Origin: Pseudomonas sp. WN033
Lineage (GTDB): Bacteria; Pseudomonadota; Gammaproteobacteria; Pseudomonadales; Pseudomonadaceae
Assembly (NCBI GenBank): GCA_002287035.1
Contig: NSKG01000014.1
Coordinates: forward strand, 1 to 64,000
DNA length: 64,000 bases
Direction of reading: 5' to 3'
The notes under the pieces: model-generated
Seen by the model: the letters and a program-made list of their open reading frames with translations, nothing else
Database searches by the model: none
Told to the model about the DNA's origin: nothing
Part shown: positions 17,063-25,977 of the stretch, piece after piece
Numbering within the stretch: position 1 is the stretch's first letter
Layout: each line of letters starts with the position of its first letter
Program-made: the position numbers and the translations under genes

Positions 17063-17917
17063 TCAGAGCCGGAAGCCTTCGGCGATATGCTCGGCCAGGC
17101 ATTCGGTGATGGGTGAGCGGGTCTGCGGATTGCGCAGCAGCACGATGCTGGCCGAGGGCATGTCGGGTAATCCTTCCTCTTTACCAACGATCCGCATATG
17201 AGCGGGTATCAGGCTCTGCAACTGTGCGGTCAAGGCCAGGCCGGCGCCAACCACGGCCATGATCGCCGAGAGGCTGGGGCTGGTGTAGGCCACCCGGTAG
17301 TCACGGCCCATGGTATCGAGGGCGTTGCAGGCCCATTCGCGGCAGAAGCAGTCGGCGTTGAACATGGCCAGCGGCAATACATCGCTCTGGTGCAGGTCAA
17401 AGCCGGCGGCCTGGGCCCAGACGATCTGTTCCTGACGCAGCAACTGGCCAATTTCCTGGCCCGGCTGGCGGGTGACGATGGTCAGGTCCAGATCCTTGCG
17501 CTGCAGCAGCTGGTACGAGGGCTCGCAGTGCATTTCCACCTGGACCATAGGGTAGGCCTGGGCGAAGCGTGACAGCACCTCAGGCAGAAAGCGCATGACG
17601 TAGTCGTCGGGGGTGCCGACCCTGACGCTGCCGACCATGTGTGGCGCACGCAGGCTGTTGAGCACTTCGCCCTGCAATTTGAGAATTCTCCGGGCATAGC
17701 CGAGTAGCAACTGACCTTCGGCAGTCAGGCTGAGCTGGCGACCATCTTTCTGGAACAACGGGCGTTCCAGCACATCATCTTCCAGACGCTTCATCTGCAT
17801 GCTGACCGCCGATTGGGTACGGTTCAGGGCTTCGGCGGCGCGGGTGAAACCGCCATGGTCGGCAATGGCGACGAAGCTGCGCAGCAGTTCGCTGTCGATA
17901 ACGGGGTAGTGGGCCAT
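17063..17917 (-). CDS. LysR-family transcriptional regulator
   Basis: 284 residues. The N-terminal winged helix-turn-helix (LLRSFVAIADHGGFTRAAEA, LNRTQSAVSMQMKRLEDDV) is the LysR signature, followed by a periplasmic-binding-like effector domain (VRVGTPDDYVMRFLPEVLSR onward). It converges on cysA with adjacent stop codons, so it is not in the sulfate operon, and it is not CysB-like in sequence. Its target and inducer cannot be read here. The region to 18013 is its promoter side and faces the DUF1127 gene. Confidence 0.9.
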   Translation of the reverse strand: MAHYPVIDSELLRSFVAIADHGGFTRAAEALNRTQSAVSMQMKRLEDDVLERPLFQKDGRQLSLTAEGQLLLGYARRILKLQGEVLNSLRAPHMVGSVRVGTPDDYVMRFLPEVLSRFAQAYPMVQVEMHCEPSYQLLQRKDLDLTIVTRQPGQEIGQLLRQEQIVWAQAAGFDLHQSDVLPLAMFNADCFCREWACNALDTMGRDYRVAYTSPSLSAIMAVVGAGLALTAQLQSLIPAHMRIVGKEEGLPDMPSASIVLLRNPQTRSPITECLAEHIAEGFRL

Positions 17918-18013
17918 GCATCAACTCCCGAGATGGTTTGTATAAAAAACATTCGTTGGATTGATGTTAAACCCGACGCGACACTGACGCCATCCTGAAT
18001 AGGAGGATGGCTG

Positions 18014-18430
18014 ATGAAAGGTAAGTGGTTATTGCCCCGTGCATGGGGAACGCTGATCAAAGAGCGTGCGGTGTTTACGGCATTGACGCTCGACGGTTCT
18101 GGACACGCTGTGAAGCCGTCCCTGGCCGCTCGACGATGCCCGTCCAGGGCATCGACGGTCCAGAACCGTCGAGCGCCAATGCCGTCAGTGGACTCCGGTG
18201 TGTTGAGTCAGCGTTCCCGGCCTGCTGACGTGGGTTGCCCGGTCCAGCTCAAACCGCAGGCCTGGTTCACGCGTCTCTGGCAACGCATTCAGCGCTGGCG
18301 CCGGGTGGCCTATGAACGGCGTTTGCTGGCGTCGATGGACCACAGCGCGCTCAAGGATGTTGGCCTGAGCCGGGCCGACGCCTTGCGTGAAAGTCAGCGG
18401 CCGTTCTGGGATGAGCGGCCGGGGGAGTAG
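18014..18430 (+). CDS. DUF1127 (YjiS-like) protein with palindrome-derived N-terminus
   Basis: The last 50 residues are a DUF1127 domain (FTRLWQRIQRWRRVAYERRL, LASMDHSALKDVGLSRADAL), a small basic module of unknown or RNA-linked role. The first part is unlike the family and is largely encoded by a 109-bp palindrome at 18077-18185. The start at 18014 has AGGAGG about 8 bases upstream and gives 138 residues. A shorter start at 18179 gives an 83-residue protein of more usual size but without a good ribosome site. The leader can form a 7-bp hairpin (GCCATCC/GGATGGC, about 17989-18011) that hides part of the AGGAGG, so translation may be controlled. Confidence 0.65.
   Translation: MKGKWLLPRAWGTLIKERAVFTALTLDGSGHAVKPSLAARRCPSRASTVQNRRAPMPSVDSGVLSQRSRPADVGCPVQLKPQAWFTRLWQRIQRWRRVAYERRLLASMDHSALKDVGLSRADALRESQRPFWDERPGE
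18077..18185. repeat. large inverted repeat inside the DUF1127 reading frame
   Basis: The 28-base arms (18077-18104 and 18158-18185) pair with a single mismatch. The left arm begins ACGGCATTGACGCTCGACGG and the right arm ends CGTCGAGCGCCAATGCCGT. The 53-base centre contains its own hairpin CGATGCCC-GTCCA-GGGCATCG (18134-18154). Size and form fit a REPIN-like non-autonomous element, here kept in frame within a gene. Confidence 0.75.
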
Positions 18431-18435
18431 GGGTC

Positions 18436-19458
18436 TCAGGCGTTCAGCAGTTCGGCGCAGGCACGCAAGATTTGCCGGGTGTCGGCGAGGTTGCGGCCCG
18501 GGGCGCCGGCGCTGTGGCCCCAGTCCGAGTGCAGCACACGTAGTTCGGCATCAGGCATGTGCCGTGCTTCCCAGGCGGCATCCTCGGCGGTGAAGTAGAG
18601 GTCGGTGCTGCACGGCATGATCAGGGTTTTGGCCCGGATGGCGCCCAGGGCGGCGGTGAAGTCGCTGTTGAACTGCGGGTTGGCGCTGATATCGCCACGG
18701 CGCCAGGTATCCAGCATGCACAGCAGGTCGTTGGCGTCCTGAGCCAGGTGATCCTGTTCCCAGTAGGTGAGCAGAGCGTCGATGCTGTCGAACCCCAATT
18801 GCCGGTACAGCGCATCACGGTAGAAGGCCTGGCTGTAGGCCCAGCCGGCGTAGACCCGGGCGAAGGCCTTGAGACCGGCGCGGGGCGGGGTGTTGTAGTC
18901 GCCCCCGTTCCAGTGCGGGTCGCAGGTCAGAGCGGCTTGTACACCATCAAGAAACACCCGGTTATGTGGCCAGCAGCGGGCAGTGGCGCAGATGCTGAGA
19001 ATTCGGCTGACCCGCTCGGGATACAGGCAACCCCATTGCAGCGCCTGCATGCCCCCCATCGACCAGCCGAGCACCAGCGCTGGGGCGGCATCGGCAAAGC
19101 ATGCTTCAATCAGTTGCTTCTGCGCTCGCACGTTGTCGGCCAGGCTGATGGTTGGAAAGTGCGCCCCGTGCTGGGGGGCCGGGCTGTTGCTCGGTGAACT
19201 GGACTGACCGTTGCCGAGCAGGTTGGGAATCAGGATGCAGTAGTGCTCGGGATTCAATGGGCTGTGCGCACCAATAAGGGGCAAGTTGCCCGAGTGTGTC
19301 CCACCATAGTACGTCGGCAGCACGATCAGGTTGTCGCCAGCGGCATTCAGTTCGCCCAATTGCAGGTAGCTAAGTTGGCCGTCATACAGAGTCTGGCCAT
19401 TCTGCAGGGTCAGGTTGCCGAGTCGATATGTCTGCACAAGCGGCTGATTTTCTTTCAT
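18436..19458 (-). CDS. alpha/beta hydrolase, homoserine O-acetyltransferase (MetX)-like
   Basis: 340-residue alpha/beta-hydrolase of the MetX group. The nucleophile elbow is [14 protein letters not shown] (about residues 120-133), an Asp is placed in [14 protein letters not shown], and the His in [12 protein letters not shown]. MetX proper has GGSMGGM; the Trp variant and the divergent N-terminus suggest a paralogue acting on another acyl or amide substrate. GGGAG lies 8 bases before the ATG at 19458; the much longer open frame upstream is antisense to glnT and rejected. It is divergent from the type III glutamine synthetase and shares a 150-base control region containing an inverted repeat. 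Confidence 0.8.
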   Translation of the reverse strand: MKENQPLVQTYRLGNLTLQNGQTLYDGQLSYLQLGELNAAGDNLIVLPTYYGGTHSGNLPLIGAHSPLNPEHYCILIPNLLGNGQSSSPSNSPAPQHGAHFPTISLADNVRAQKQLIEACFADAAPALVLGWSMGGMQALQWGCLYPERVSRILSICATARCWPHNRVFLDGVQAALTCDPHWNGGDYNTPPRAGLKAFARVYAGWAYSQAFYRDALYRQLGFDSIDALLTYWEQDHLAQDANDLLCMLDTWRRGDISANPQFNSDFTAALGAIRAKTLIMPCSTDLYFTAEDAAWEARHMPDAELRVLHSDWGHSAGAPGRNLADTRQILRACAELLNA

Positions 19459-19525
19459 TTTCCATTTCTCCCGAAAGCGTAGTGAGAGCGGCGGTGGCTG
19501 GTCGCGAAGTGCCTGGTTAATACCT

Positions 19526-19547
19526 ATACATGCATGCTGGCATGTAT
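19526..19547. promoter_or_regulatory. putative operator between the MetX-like hydrolase and glnT
   Basis: A perfect 8-base inverted repeat ATACATGC-ATGCTG-GCATGTAT in the 150-base divergent promoter region, about 60 bases from the glnT start and 68 from the hydrolase start. It is the right size for a dimeric regulator serving both genes. The regulator is not identified. Confidence 0.5.
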
Positions 19548-19608
19548 GTTGAATGAAAGATTCGTACCAGGCGCCACGGGTGCGCCGTTCAATCGTTGGA
19601 GTCATGTC

Positions 19609-20964
19609 ATGTCCGCATCCACTGAAGCACTCAAGCAATCGTTGCAGACCAAAGGGGTGAAGTACGCGCTGGCCGGTTATGTTGATCTGCATGGTGTGAT
19701 CAAGGGCAAGTTCGTGCCGCTGGATCACCTGGGGCGCATGCTCAAGGGCTCCGAGCTGTTCACCGGGGCGGCACTGGATGGGGTACCGCAGGACATTAGC
19801 GACAACGAGGTGGCGGCGATGCCGGACACCGATACCGTGACGGTCTGTCCGTGGAATCCGGAGCTGGCCTGGTTCGCCAGTGATCTGCATCTGGACGGGG
19901 CGCCGTTCGAGGCCTGTTCGCGCAATATCCTCAAGCGTCAGGTGGCTGCTGCCGCCGACATGGGGCTGATTTTCAATCTGGGGATCGAGACCGAGTTCTT
20001 CCTGTTTCGTGATACCGAAGATGGCGGCTTCGAGCCGCTCAGCGCCCGCGATACTCTGGCCAAGCCGTGCTACGACCCACGTACCCTGATGGATAACCTG
20101 CCGATTGTTGGCGAGCTGGTGGAAGCCATGAACGCCATGGGCTGGGATGTCTATTCCTTCGATCACGAGGATGCCAACGGTCAGTTCGAGACCGATTTCA
20201 CCTACACCAATGCCCTGCACATGGCCGACCGGCTGGTGTTCTTCCGGCTGATGGCCAACGAGGTTGCGCGCAAGCACGGCGGCTTTGCCAGCTTCATGCC
20301 CAAGCCATCGGCCAACCGGACCGGCAGTGGTGCGCACTACAACATGTCGCTGGCCGACCGCGAGACAGGGCGTAACCTGTTCGACCCGGCCTCCGGTGAG
20401 GATCCCTATGGCTGTGGAGTGACGCAGATGGCCTATCACTTTATCGGTGGGGTGATGAAGCATGCCAAGGCCATCAGTGCAGTGATCGCACCGACGGTCA
20501 ACAGCTACAAGCGACTGGTGCGCAAGGGGGCAATGTCCGGTTCGACCTGGGCGCCGGTGTTCGTCTGCTACGGCAACAACAATCGCACCAATATGTTGCG
20601 CATTCCGTCCCAGGGTGGGCGGGTTGAATGCCGGGCAGCGGACATAGCCTGCAACCCCTATCTGGGCGCGGCGCTGATTCTGGCGGCGGGCTTGGAAGGG
20701 ATCCGCGAGGGCATCGATCCAGGCCAGCCACACCGCGAGAACATGTACAACTACAGCGATGCCGAGGTCCGTGAGCTGGGTATCGAGATGCTGCCGCAGA
20801 CGCTGGGCGAGGCGATTGAGGCGTTTGCCGCCGACCCTCTGTCAAAAGCCGTATTCGGCCCGGCGATGTTCGACAGCTTCGTTACCTTCAAGCGCCGCGA
20901 GTGGAGCGAATACCACACCCATGTCTCGGACTGGGAACTGAACCGCTATCTGAAGTTTTTCTGA
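19609..20964 (+). CDS. glnT: type III glutamine synthetase (GlnT family)
   Basis: 451-residue ATP-dependent ligase of the glutamine-synthetase fold. Metal and substrate motifs are intact: [11 protein letters not shown] (n1/n2 Glu), [33 protein letters not shown] with the conserved His, NSYKRLV, and a GRVECRAAD segment with the Arg/Glu of the active site. Members make glutamine or gamma-glutamyl amides such as gamma-glutamylmethylamide; the substrate here is not known. The ATG at 19609 has GGAG 7 bases upstream. A strong terminator follows. The neighbours (amine/taurine-type binding protein, MetX-like hydrolase) suggest use of an amine or amide as nitrogen source. Confidence 0.88.
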   Translation: MSASTEALKQSLQTKGVKYALAGYVDLHGVIKGKFVPLDHLGRMLKGSELFTGAALDGVPQDISDNEVAAMPDTDTVTVCPWNPELAWFASDLHLDGAPFEACSRNILKRQVAAAADMGLIFNLGIETEFFLFRDTEDGGFEPLSARDTLAKPCYDPRTLMDNLPIVGELVEAMNAMGWDVYSFDHEDANGQFETDFTYTNALHMADRLVFFRLMANEVARKHGGFASFMPKPSANRTGSGAHYNMSLADRETGRNLFDPASGEDPYGCGVTQMAYHFIGGVMKHAKAISAVIAPTVNSYKRLVRKGAMSGSTWAPVFVCYGNNNRTNMLRIPSQGGRVECRAADIACNPYLGAALILAAGLEGIREGIDPGQPHRENMYNYSDAEVRELGIEMLPQTLGEAIEAFAADPLSKAVFGPAMFDSFVTFKRREWSEYHTHVSDWELNRYLKFF

Positions 20965-20969
20965 TCACG

Positions 20970-20999
20970 GCCGCGCCAGGCAAAGCTGGCGCGGCTTTT
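20970..20999 (+). terminator. intrinsic terminator after glnT
   Basis: A perfect 10-bp stem GCCGCGCCAG / CTGGCGCGGC with a 6-base loop (GCAAAG) followed by TTTTG, 6 bases after the glnT stop. Confidence 0.85.
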
Positions 21000-21042
21000 G
21001 CTGTACCGGAGGCAACACCCAAATCCATTCAGGAGTTGAATC

Positions 21043-22137
21043 ATGAAAAAGCCAACCCCCTTTACTCGCCGTGTGAGCCGTTTGGCCAAGGGCGCGGTGT
21101 TAGCGTTGGCCGCCTCGACACTGGCGGCCCCGGTGGTCTCGGCCCAGGAGCGCGACAGCTTCAAGCTGGCCTGGAGCATCTATGCCGGCTGGATTCCGTG
21201 GCTGTATATCGACGAGTCGGGGATCATGAAGAAATGGGCCGACAAGTACGACATTGAGGTCGAGATCGTGCAGATCAACGATTACATCGAATCGATCAAC
21301 CAGTACACCGCAGGTCAGTTTGACGGGGTGGTGGCGACCAGCATGGATGCACTGTCGATCCCGGCTGCCGGTGGCGTCGATACCACTGCGCTGATCGTGG
21401 GTGACTACTCCAATGGCAACGACGGGCTGGTGATGAAGGACAGCACCAATGTTGCCGACCTCGAGGGCCAGCAGGTCAATCTGGTGGAGCTTTCGGTGTC
21501 GCACTACCTGCTGGCGCGGGCACTGGACAGTGTTGGCCTGCGTGAGCGTGATGTGACCGTAGTCAATACCGGTGATGCTGATATCGTGGCCGCGTTCAAT
21601 ACTTCGGGAGTGCGCAACGTGGTGACCTGGAACCCGCTGCTTGATGATGTAGCCAGCGTACCGGGCGCCAACCGGGTGTTTGATTCGAGCATGATTCCCG
21701 GGCATATCAAGGACCTGACCATTGTCAACACGGCCACGCTTGCAGCCAATCCGGCGCTGGGCAAGGCACTGACCGGCGCCTGGTTCGAGTTGATGGCGGT
21801 GCTCGGCACTGACAGTGAAGAAGGACAGAAGGCCCGTGCCTTTTTGGGCGAGGCGTCGGGCACTGATCAGGCAGGCTACGAGGCGCAACTGGCGGGGATG
21901 CAGATGTTCTGGCAGGCGGCCGATGCGCTAGCTTTTATTGCCAGCCCGGAGGCGGTCGAGGCGATGGACAGCGTGCGTGAGTTCTCCTTCGACAAGGGCC
22001 TGCTTGGCGAGGGTGCTCCCAATGCCGATTTCGTTGGTATCAGCTTCCCCAATGGCGTGACCTTGGGCGATAGCGCTAACATCAAGCTGCGTTTCGACCC
22101 CAGCTACATGCAGATGGCGGCCGACGGCGCGCTCTGA
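21043..22137 (+). CDS. orphan ABC transporter substrate-binding protein (NitT/TauT family)
   Basis: 364-residue periplasmic binding protein. The signal peptide covers residues 1-33 (ending VSAQE), followed by FKLAWSIYAGWIPWLYIDES, the TauA/NMT1-like N-lobe, then INQYTAGQFDGVVATSMDAL. This subgroup is often annotated as putative urea, taurine or amine binding. No permease or ATPase gene follows; the next gene is a TetR regulator. It must therefore borrow a transporter encoded elsewhere or act as a sensor partner. It lies 78 bases after glnT, but a terminator separates them. Confidence 0.82.
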   Translation: MKKPTPFTRRVSRLAKGAVLALAASTLAAPVVSAQERDSFKLAWSIYAGWIPWLYIDESGIMKKWADKYDIEVEIVQINDYIESINQYTAGQFDGVVATSMDALSIPAAGGVDTTALIVGDYSNGNDGLVMKDSTNVADLEGQQVNLVELSVSHYLLARALDSVGLRERDVTVVNTGDADIVAAFNTSGVRNVVTWNPLLDDVASVPGANRVFDSSMIPGHIKDLTIVNTATLAANPALGKALTGAWFELMAVLGTDSEEGQKARAFLGEASGTDQAGYEAQLAGMQMFWQAADALAFIASPEAVEAMDSVREFSFDKGLLGEGAPNADFVGISFPNGVTLGDSANIKLRFDPSYMQMAADGAL

Positions 22138-22189
22138 TATCCATTCACCGTCACCATCGCCCGGTGGTGGCGGTTTATCCGGAACACCC

Positions 22190-22801
22190 ATGCGTCGAAC
22201 CAAGGAAGAAGCGGAAAAAACCCGCCTGAAAGTCATCGAAGCCGCGCTGACCCTGTTCAGCCGCAACGGCTACTCCAATACCACCCTGGCAATGATTGCC
22301 AAGGAAGCCGGCTACAGCCGCGGGCCGATCTACTGGCACTTCAAGAACAAGGATGATCTGTACCAAGCGGTATTGGCCTATTCGCAGGAGCCGCTGGACG
22401 CTTTGGTAGCCGAGGCGGCGGCCAGTCATCAGCAGCCGCTGCAGGCGATCGAAAGGTTCGCCAGTCGTTGGCTGGAGCTGCTGGTCGAGGATGCCTGGTT
22501 TCGTCAGTCGTTCGAGATTCTGCTGAACAAGACTGAACTGACTGAGGCGCTGGCGCCCACGCTCAAACGCGAGCGCAAGCTGACCCGGCGCATCATCGAT
22601 GCGCTCAGCGCGCTGGTGGCCGAGGCCCAGCGTCAGTCATTGCTGCCTGCGGCACAGAGCCCGGAAAGTCTGGCTTTGCTGATATACACCCAACTGATGG
22701 GTGTCACCCAAAGCTGGCTGTTCGCGCCCCGGCTGTTCAGTCTGAAACAGCAGCGGCCGTTCTTTGTTGAGCGTTTGCAGGCGCTGCTGTCACTGCCTTG
22801 A
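22190..22801 (+). CDS. TetR/AcrR-family transcriptional repressor
   Basis: 203 residues. The N-terminal helix-turn-helix is of the AcrR/TtgR kind (VIEAALTLFSRNGYSNTTLA, MIAKEAGYSRGPIYWHFKNK) and the ligand domain has the TetR_C_2-like WLELLVEDAWFRQSFEILLN. Such proteins usually repress efflux pumps, but no pump is nearby. It lies 53 bases after the binding-protein gene with CCGGA 8 bases before the ATG. Its target is unknown; a TetR-like palindrome exists at 32579-32594, ten kilobases away. Confidence 0.88.
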   Translation: MRRTKEEAEKTRLKVIEAALTLFSRNGYSNTTLAMIAKEAGYSRGPIYWHFKNKDDLYQAVLAYSQEPLDALVAEAAASHQQPLQAIERFASRWLELLVEDAWFRQSFEILLNKTELTEALAPTLKRERKLTRRIIDALSALVAEAQRQSLLPAAQSPESLALLIYTQLMGVTQSWLFAPRLFSLKQQRPFFVERLQALLSLP

Positions 22802-22868
22802 GGCTGAGGCGCTTTTTTGTTTTGTCAGACTATGGCGCAATGCCTTTATCTGGTCGTATGATTGCCCC

Positions 22869-22918
22869 ACTCGGGCCGGGAGAGGCCGAGTAACGGAACC
22901 ACCGCCATGAAGGCGGTT
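22869..22918 (+). promoter_or_regulatory. two hairpins in the leader of the OmpA-like barrel gene
   Basis: ACTCGGGCC/GGCCGAGT (22869-22891, one bulge) and ACCGCC-ATGAA-GGCGGT (near 22903-22919) lie between a possible promoter (TTGTCA about 22822, TTATCT about 22846) and the ATG at 22948. Structured leaders are common for abundant outer-membrane protein mRNAs; the function here is inferred. Confidence 0.35.
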
Positions 22919-22947
22919 ATGACAAGTCAGATGGAGATGTCACAATA

Positions 22948-23562
22948 ATGTTCAAGAAAACCCTGCTTTCTGCCGCCGTAATCAGCCTGGCCAGCCTGAC
23001 TGGCGTTGCCCAAGCCGAACAGGTCAACGGCTACCTGTTTGCCAGTGTCGGTCAGTCCGATGCGGATGTTTCCAAGAGCGCTCTCGACAACTATTGGGGG
23101 GTTGTACCGGGCGTCAGCTCCTCCCTCGATACCAAGGACACGGCCTTCAAGATCGGTGCCGGTATTCAGCTAAACCCATACGTGGGCGTGGAGTTCCAGT
23201 ACATTGACCTGGGCGAACTCAGCTACAAGGCCACTGGTGGGGTCGCGGTTGCCAGAACGACCGCTGAAACCCAGGGTCTGGGGCTTAACGCCGTAGGGAC
23301 CCTGCCGCTGGATCGCCTGAGCCTGTTCGGCAAGGTTGGCTATCATCAGCTGCGTACCAAGGCCAAGGACAAGTTCACAGTATTTGGCATCACTGATAGC
23401 GAAAGCTACTCGGACAAGGAGTGGGTCTGGTCCTGGGGTGTTGGTGCCAGCCTGATGCTGACCCAAAGCTTCAGCCTGGTGGCCGAGTATGAGCGCTACC
23501 GCGATGTTGCCGATACCTACGATGTGGATTTTGTCTCTGCAGGTCTGCGTTACAACTTCTGA
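22948..23562 (+). CDS. small OmpA-like outer-membrane beta-barrel protein
   Basis: 204 residues. The signal peptide covers residues 1-23 (GVAQAEQ), followed by an eight-strand OmpA-type barrel: alternating hydrophobic strands such as YLFASVGQSDADVS, VGVEFQYIDLGELSYKATGG, LFGKVGYHQLRTKAK and a final SAGLRYNF with the C-terminal aromatic needed for Bam insertion. It lacks the peptidoglycan-binding domain of full OmpA/OprF. It is a single gene with its own leader and terminator. It could be a porin-like or stress-related barrel; the sequence does not settle a specific function. Confidence 0.85.
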   Translation: MFKKTLLSAAVISLASLTGVAQAEQVNGYLFASVGQSDADVSKSALDNYWGVVPGVSSSLDTKDTAFKIGAGIQLNPYVGVEFQYIDLGELSYKATGGVAVARTTAETQGLGLNAVGTLPLDRLSLFGKVGYHQLRTKAKDKFTVFGITDSESYSDKEWVWSWGVGASLMLTQSFSLVAEYERYRDVADTYDVDFVSAGLRYNF

Positions 23563-23580
23563 TCGTCTGCGGTGCTCATC

Positions 23581-23610
23581 ACAAAGGCGGTGCCTCGGCA
23601 TCGCCTTTGT
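23581..23610. terminator. bidirectional terminator between convergent genes
   Basis: ACAAAGGCG / CGCCTTTGT (9 bp) with an inner TGCC/GGCA stem, followed by CGTTT, between the OmpA-like gene and the convergent aldo/keto reductase. Confidence 0.75.
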
Positions 23611-23620
23611 CGTTTCTGGC

Positions 23621-24565
23621 TTACAGACTTTCCAGGTGAGTAATCATTCGCTGGCGCATGTCGGCATCCGGTAGTGCGCCGAGCGCGGCGCCCATATTGT
23701 CGATCATGTGATGCGGGCGGCTGGTGGCCGGGGTGGCGCAGGTCACCGCCGGGTGGGCGAGCACGAACTTGAGGAAGAACTGAGCCCAGGAGTGGGCGTT
23801 GAACTCGCTCGCCCAGTCCGGCACTTCATGGCCGCGGACCCGATCCCACAGGCGGGTCCGGCCGAATGGTGCATAGACCAGTACGGCAATACCCTTCTCC
23901 TGGGCCAGTGGCAGGATGCGTTGCTCCATGGTCAGGTTGTCGATGGCGTAATCAATGCCGATAAAATCCAGCGGTTCGCGTTGCATTACCTGCTCCAGAT
24001 ACTCGTACTGTTGAGCGAAGGTGGTAGTGACGCCGATATGCCGTACCCGGCCCTGTTCGCGCACATCCTTGAGCAGTCCCAGTTGGGTTGGCACATCGCT
24101 CAGGTTGTGGACCTGAATCAGGTCGATCACCGGTTTGTCGATCCGGGCGAACGAGGCCTCCAGTTGCGCTTGCGCCGCCTGCGGGTCGGCCTGACCGCCG
24201 CTGCGTCCGGCGACATTCAGCTTGGTGGCCCAGAATAGTTTTTCGGCGATACCTTCCTGATTGGCGATACGCCCGGCGACTTCTTCCGAAGCGCCATAAC
24301 CGGGTGCGGTGTCGAACACGCTGCCGCCATGCTCGTGCATGGCTAGCAATACCTCGCGCAGCGCCTGAACATCTGCGCTGCCGGCCACGCGCGAGAAGGT
24401 TGCCGAACTACCGAGTCCGACCGCTGGCAGCATCTGACCGGAAGATGGCACACGGCGGGTAATCAGTGGCAGTGCTTGGTCGCTGGCCCACAGCAGGCTG
24501 GGCTTGAGGCTCAGGGCGGCGCCGCTGAGCAGCGCCAGCTTCAGATAGTCACGACGGGAGATCAT
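23621..24565 (-). CDS. Tat-exported aldo/keto reductase
   Basis: 314 residues. The N-terminus has a twin-arginine signal (SRRDYLKLALLSGAALSL), so export in folded form with bound cofactor is likely. The AKR tetrad is present: Asp and Tyr in FDTAPGYGASEEV, Lys in WATKLN, His in LIQVHNLSD. The start at 24565 has GGAGG 8 bases upstream and gives the Tat signal; the frame upstream is antisense or overlapping coding and rejected. The gene overlaps the 3' end of the upstream transporter gene by 17 bases, so the two form an operon. Substrate unknown. Confidence 0.87.
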   Translation of the reverse strand: MISRRDYLKLALLSGAALSLKPSLLWASDQALPLITRRVPSSGQMLPAVGLGSSATFSRVAGSADVQALREVLLAMHEHGGSVFDTAPGYGASEEVAGRIANQEGIAEKLFWATKLNVAGRSGGQADPQAAQAQLEASFARIDKPVIDLIQVHNLSDVPTQLGLLKDVREQGRVRHIGVTTTFAQQYEYLEQVMQREPLDFIGIDYAIDNLTMEQRILPLAQEKGIAVLVYAPFGRTRLWDRVRGHEVPDWASEFNAHSWAQFFLKFVLAHPAVTCATPATSRPHHMIDNMGAALGALPDADMRQRMITHLESL

Positions 24566-25865
24566 GGCGGGTTCCTCCGGGTTCTGGTGTGGAAGTCGGG
24601 GTGTCGGCCTGACGCTGTTGGGCGCGACCGAGCCATAGGCCCAGCGCGGCCCAGACCAGCGCCAACGGCACGGCGACACTGGCGACGGCCGCCAGTCCCA
24701 TGCCCAGGCGCCCCAGTAAACCTTCGGTCTGGGCGCCGACCACATCGCCGGCACGGTAGATGAAGGTATCGATAAAGGCTTTGGCTTTGTACTTGTCCTC
24801 ACGGCTGACCACGGTAAACAGGGTTTCCCGGGCCGGGCGCATCAGGGCGCGCTGCACCGCACGGAAGCAGGCTTCGAACACGATCAGTGCGGTCAGCGAG
24901 CCGACCACTGCCAGGCCGATGAAGCCCAGCGCTGCGGTCAGCGGTAGCAGAGCCAGAGTGATGTGCACGCCAATGCGTTTCATCAGGTGGCCAGCCACCA
25001 GTATCTGCAGAAACAGGGTTGCCAGCTGGGTGATCAGGTCGATGCGGGCGAACAGCGCGGTACGCATATCCAGGCCCTCACCTTGGGCAGCAACCATCTG
25101 CAGCCGGGTGAAATAGATGAAGGTGGCCATGATCGCCAGAATCACCACGTAGCTGGCGATTCCCAGCAGGTAGCGCGAACTTAACAGTGCGCGCAGACCT
25201 TCCCAGGCGCTGCCACCGATACGCTCGGGTTCGGCTGCCGGTGGCTGGCCGGGTGGGCGCTCTGGTTGCAGGCGGGCGATGCCCCAGGCGGCGGCCAGGG
25301 CCAGCAGCAGAAAACCGCAGGACACCAGCAACAGTTGCGCAGTGCCCAGCGGCTCAGCCAGGCGAGTAGCCAGCCAGGGCCCGAAAATCGCCCCGCTGGT
25401 GCCGCCAACCGCGATCAGGCCGAAGAACCTTTTGCTCTGTTCGAGACTGAAACGGTCGGCCATCAAGGCCCAAAACACCATGGTGGTGAACAGGTTGAAG
25501 ACGCTGAACCAGACATAGAACACCTGGCCGGTAGTGATGCCGATTACCTGCGGCGAGAGTCGCAATACGGCATGGAACAGCAGCAGGCTGACAATGAAGA
25601 ACAGGTAGGTCAGGGTGATGAAAGTCAGTCGGCGCAGGCGGCTGACCAGCAGGCCGAACAATGGATTGACCAACAGGGTGATCAGCGCGGTACCGATGAA
25701 CAGCCAGCGCACTGCATCAATCCCGCCCTGCATGCCCAACGCCTCACGCGCCGGGCGCAGGACCATCAGCGCGGTCAGCACGCAGAAGAAGAAGGCCACC
25801 GCAAGACTGACCGGCAGCAGCTCTTTACGGCGCAGATTGAACAGGCGTTGCAATGCCTCGCTCAT
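24549..25865 (-). CDS. NTT/MFS-type membrane transporter
   Basis: 438 residues with about 12 hydrophobic segments. It opens with LLPVSLAVAFFFCVLTALMV and LRPAREALGMQGG, and contains FNLFTTMVFWALMADRFSLE and the conserved KYKAKAFIDTFIYRAGDVVG. This pattern belongs to the chromosomal relatives of NTP/NDP exchangers that are also annotated as MFS transporters. True nucleotide exchange is known mainly in obligate intracellular bacteria, so the substrate here is open. It is first in an operon with the Tat-exported aldo/keto reductase. Confidence 0.75.
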   Translation of the reverse strand: MSEALQRLFNLRRKELLPVSLAVAFFFCVLTALMVLRPAREALGMQGGIDAVRWLFIGTALITLLVNPLFGLLVSRLRRLTFITLTYLFFIVSLLLFHAVLRLSPQVIGITTGQVFYVWFSVFNLFTTMVFWALMADRFSLEQSKRFFGLIAVGGTSGAIFGPWLATRLAEPLGTAQLLLVSCGFLLLALAAAWGIARLQPERPPGQPPAAEPERIGGSAWEGLRALLSSRYLLGIASYVVILAIMATFIYFTRLQMVAAQGEGLDMRTALFARIDLITQLATLFLQILVAGHLMKRIGVHITLALLPLTAALGFIGLAVVGSLTALIVFEACFRAVQRALMRPARETLFTVVSREDKYKAKAFIDTFIYRAGDVVGAQTEGLLGRLGMGLAAVASVAVPLALVWAALGLWLGRAQQRQADTPTSTPEPGGTRHDLPS

Positions 25866-25977
25866 TGGGCCTCCCAGGCAGCAATCCTTTTCAGGTTAGT
25901 CATGCTGGGGTGCCATTGCCTTGAGAGGTATGTGGAAATGTGTCGCCGCTTTGGGTCACCACAGCGTTCCCCTTGGT

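Noticed and set aside
19459..20733. N-terminal extension of the MetX-like hydrolase across the promoter region and glnT
   Set aside because: Antisense to the well-supported glnT; the ATG at 19458 has a good ribosome site and gives a family-length protein.
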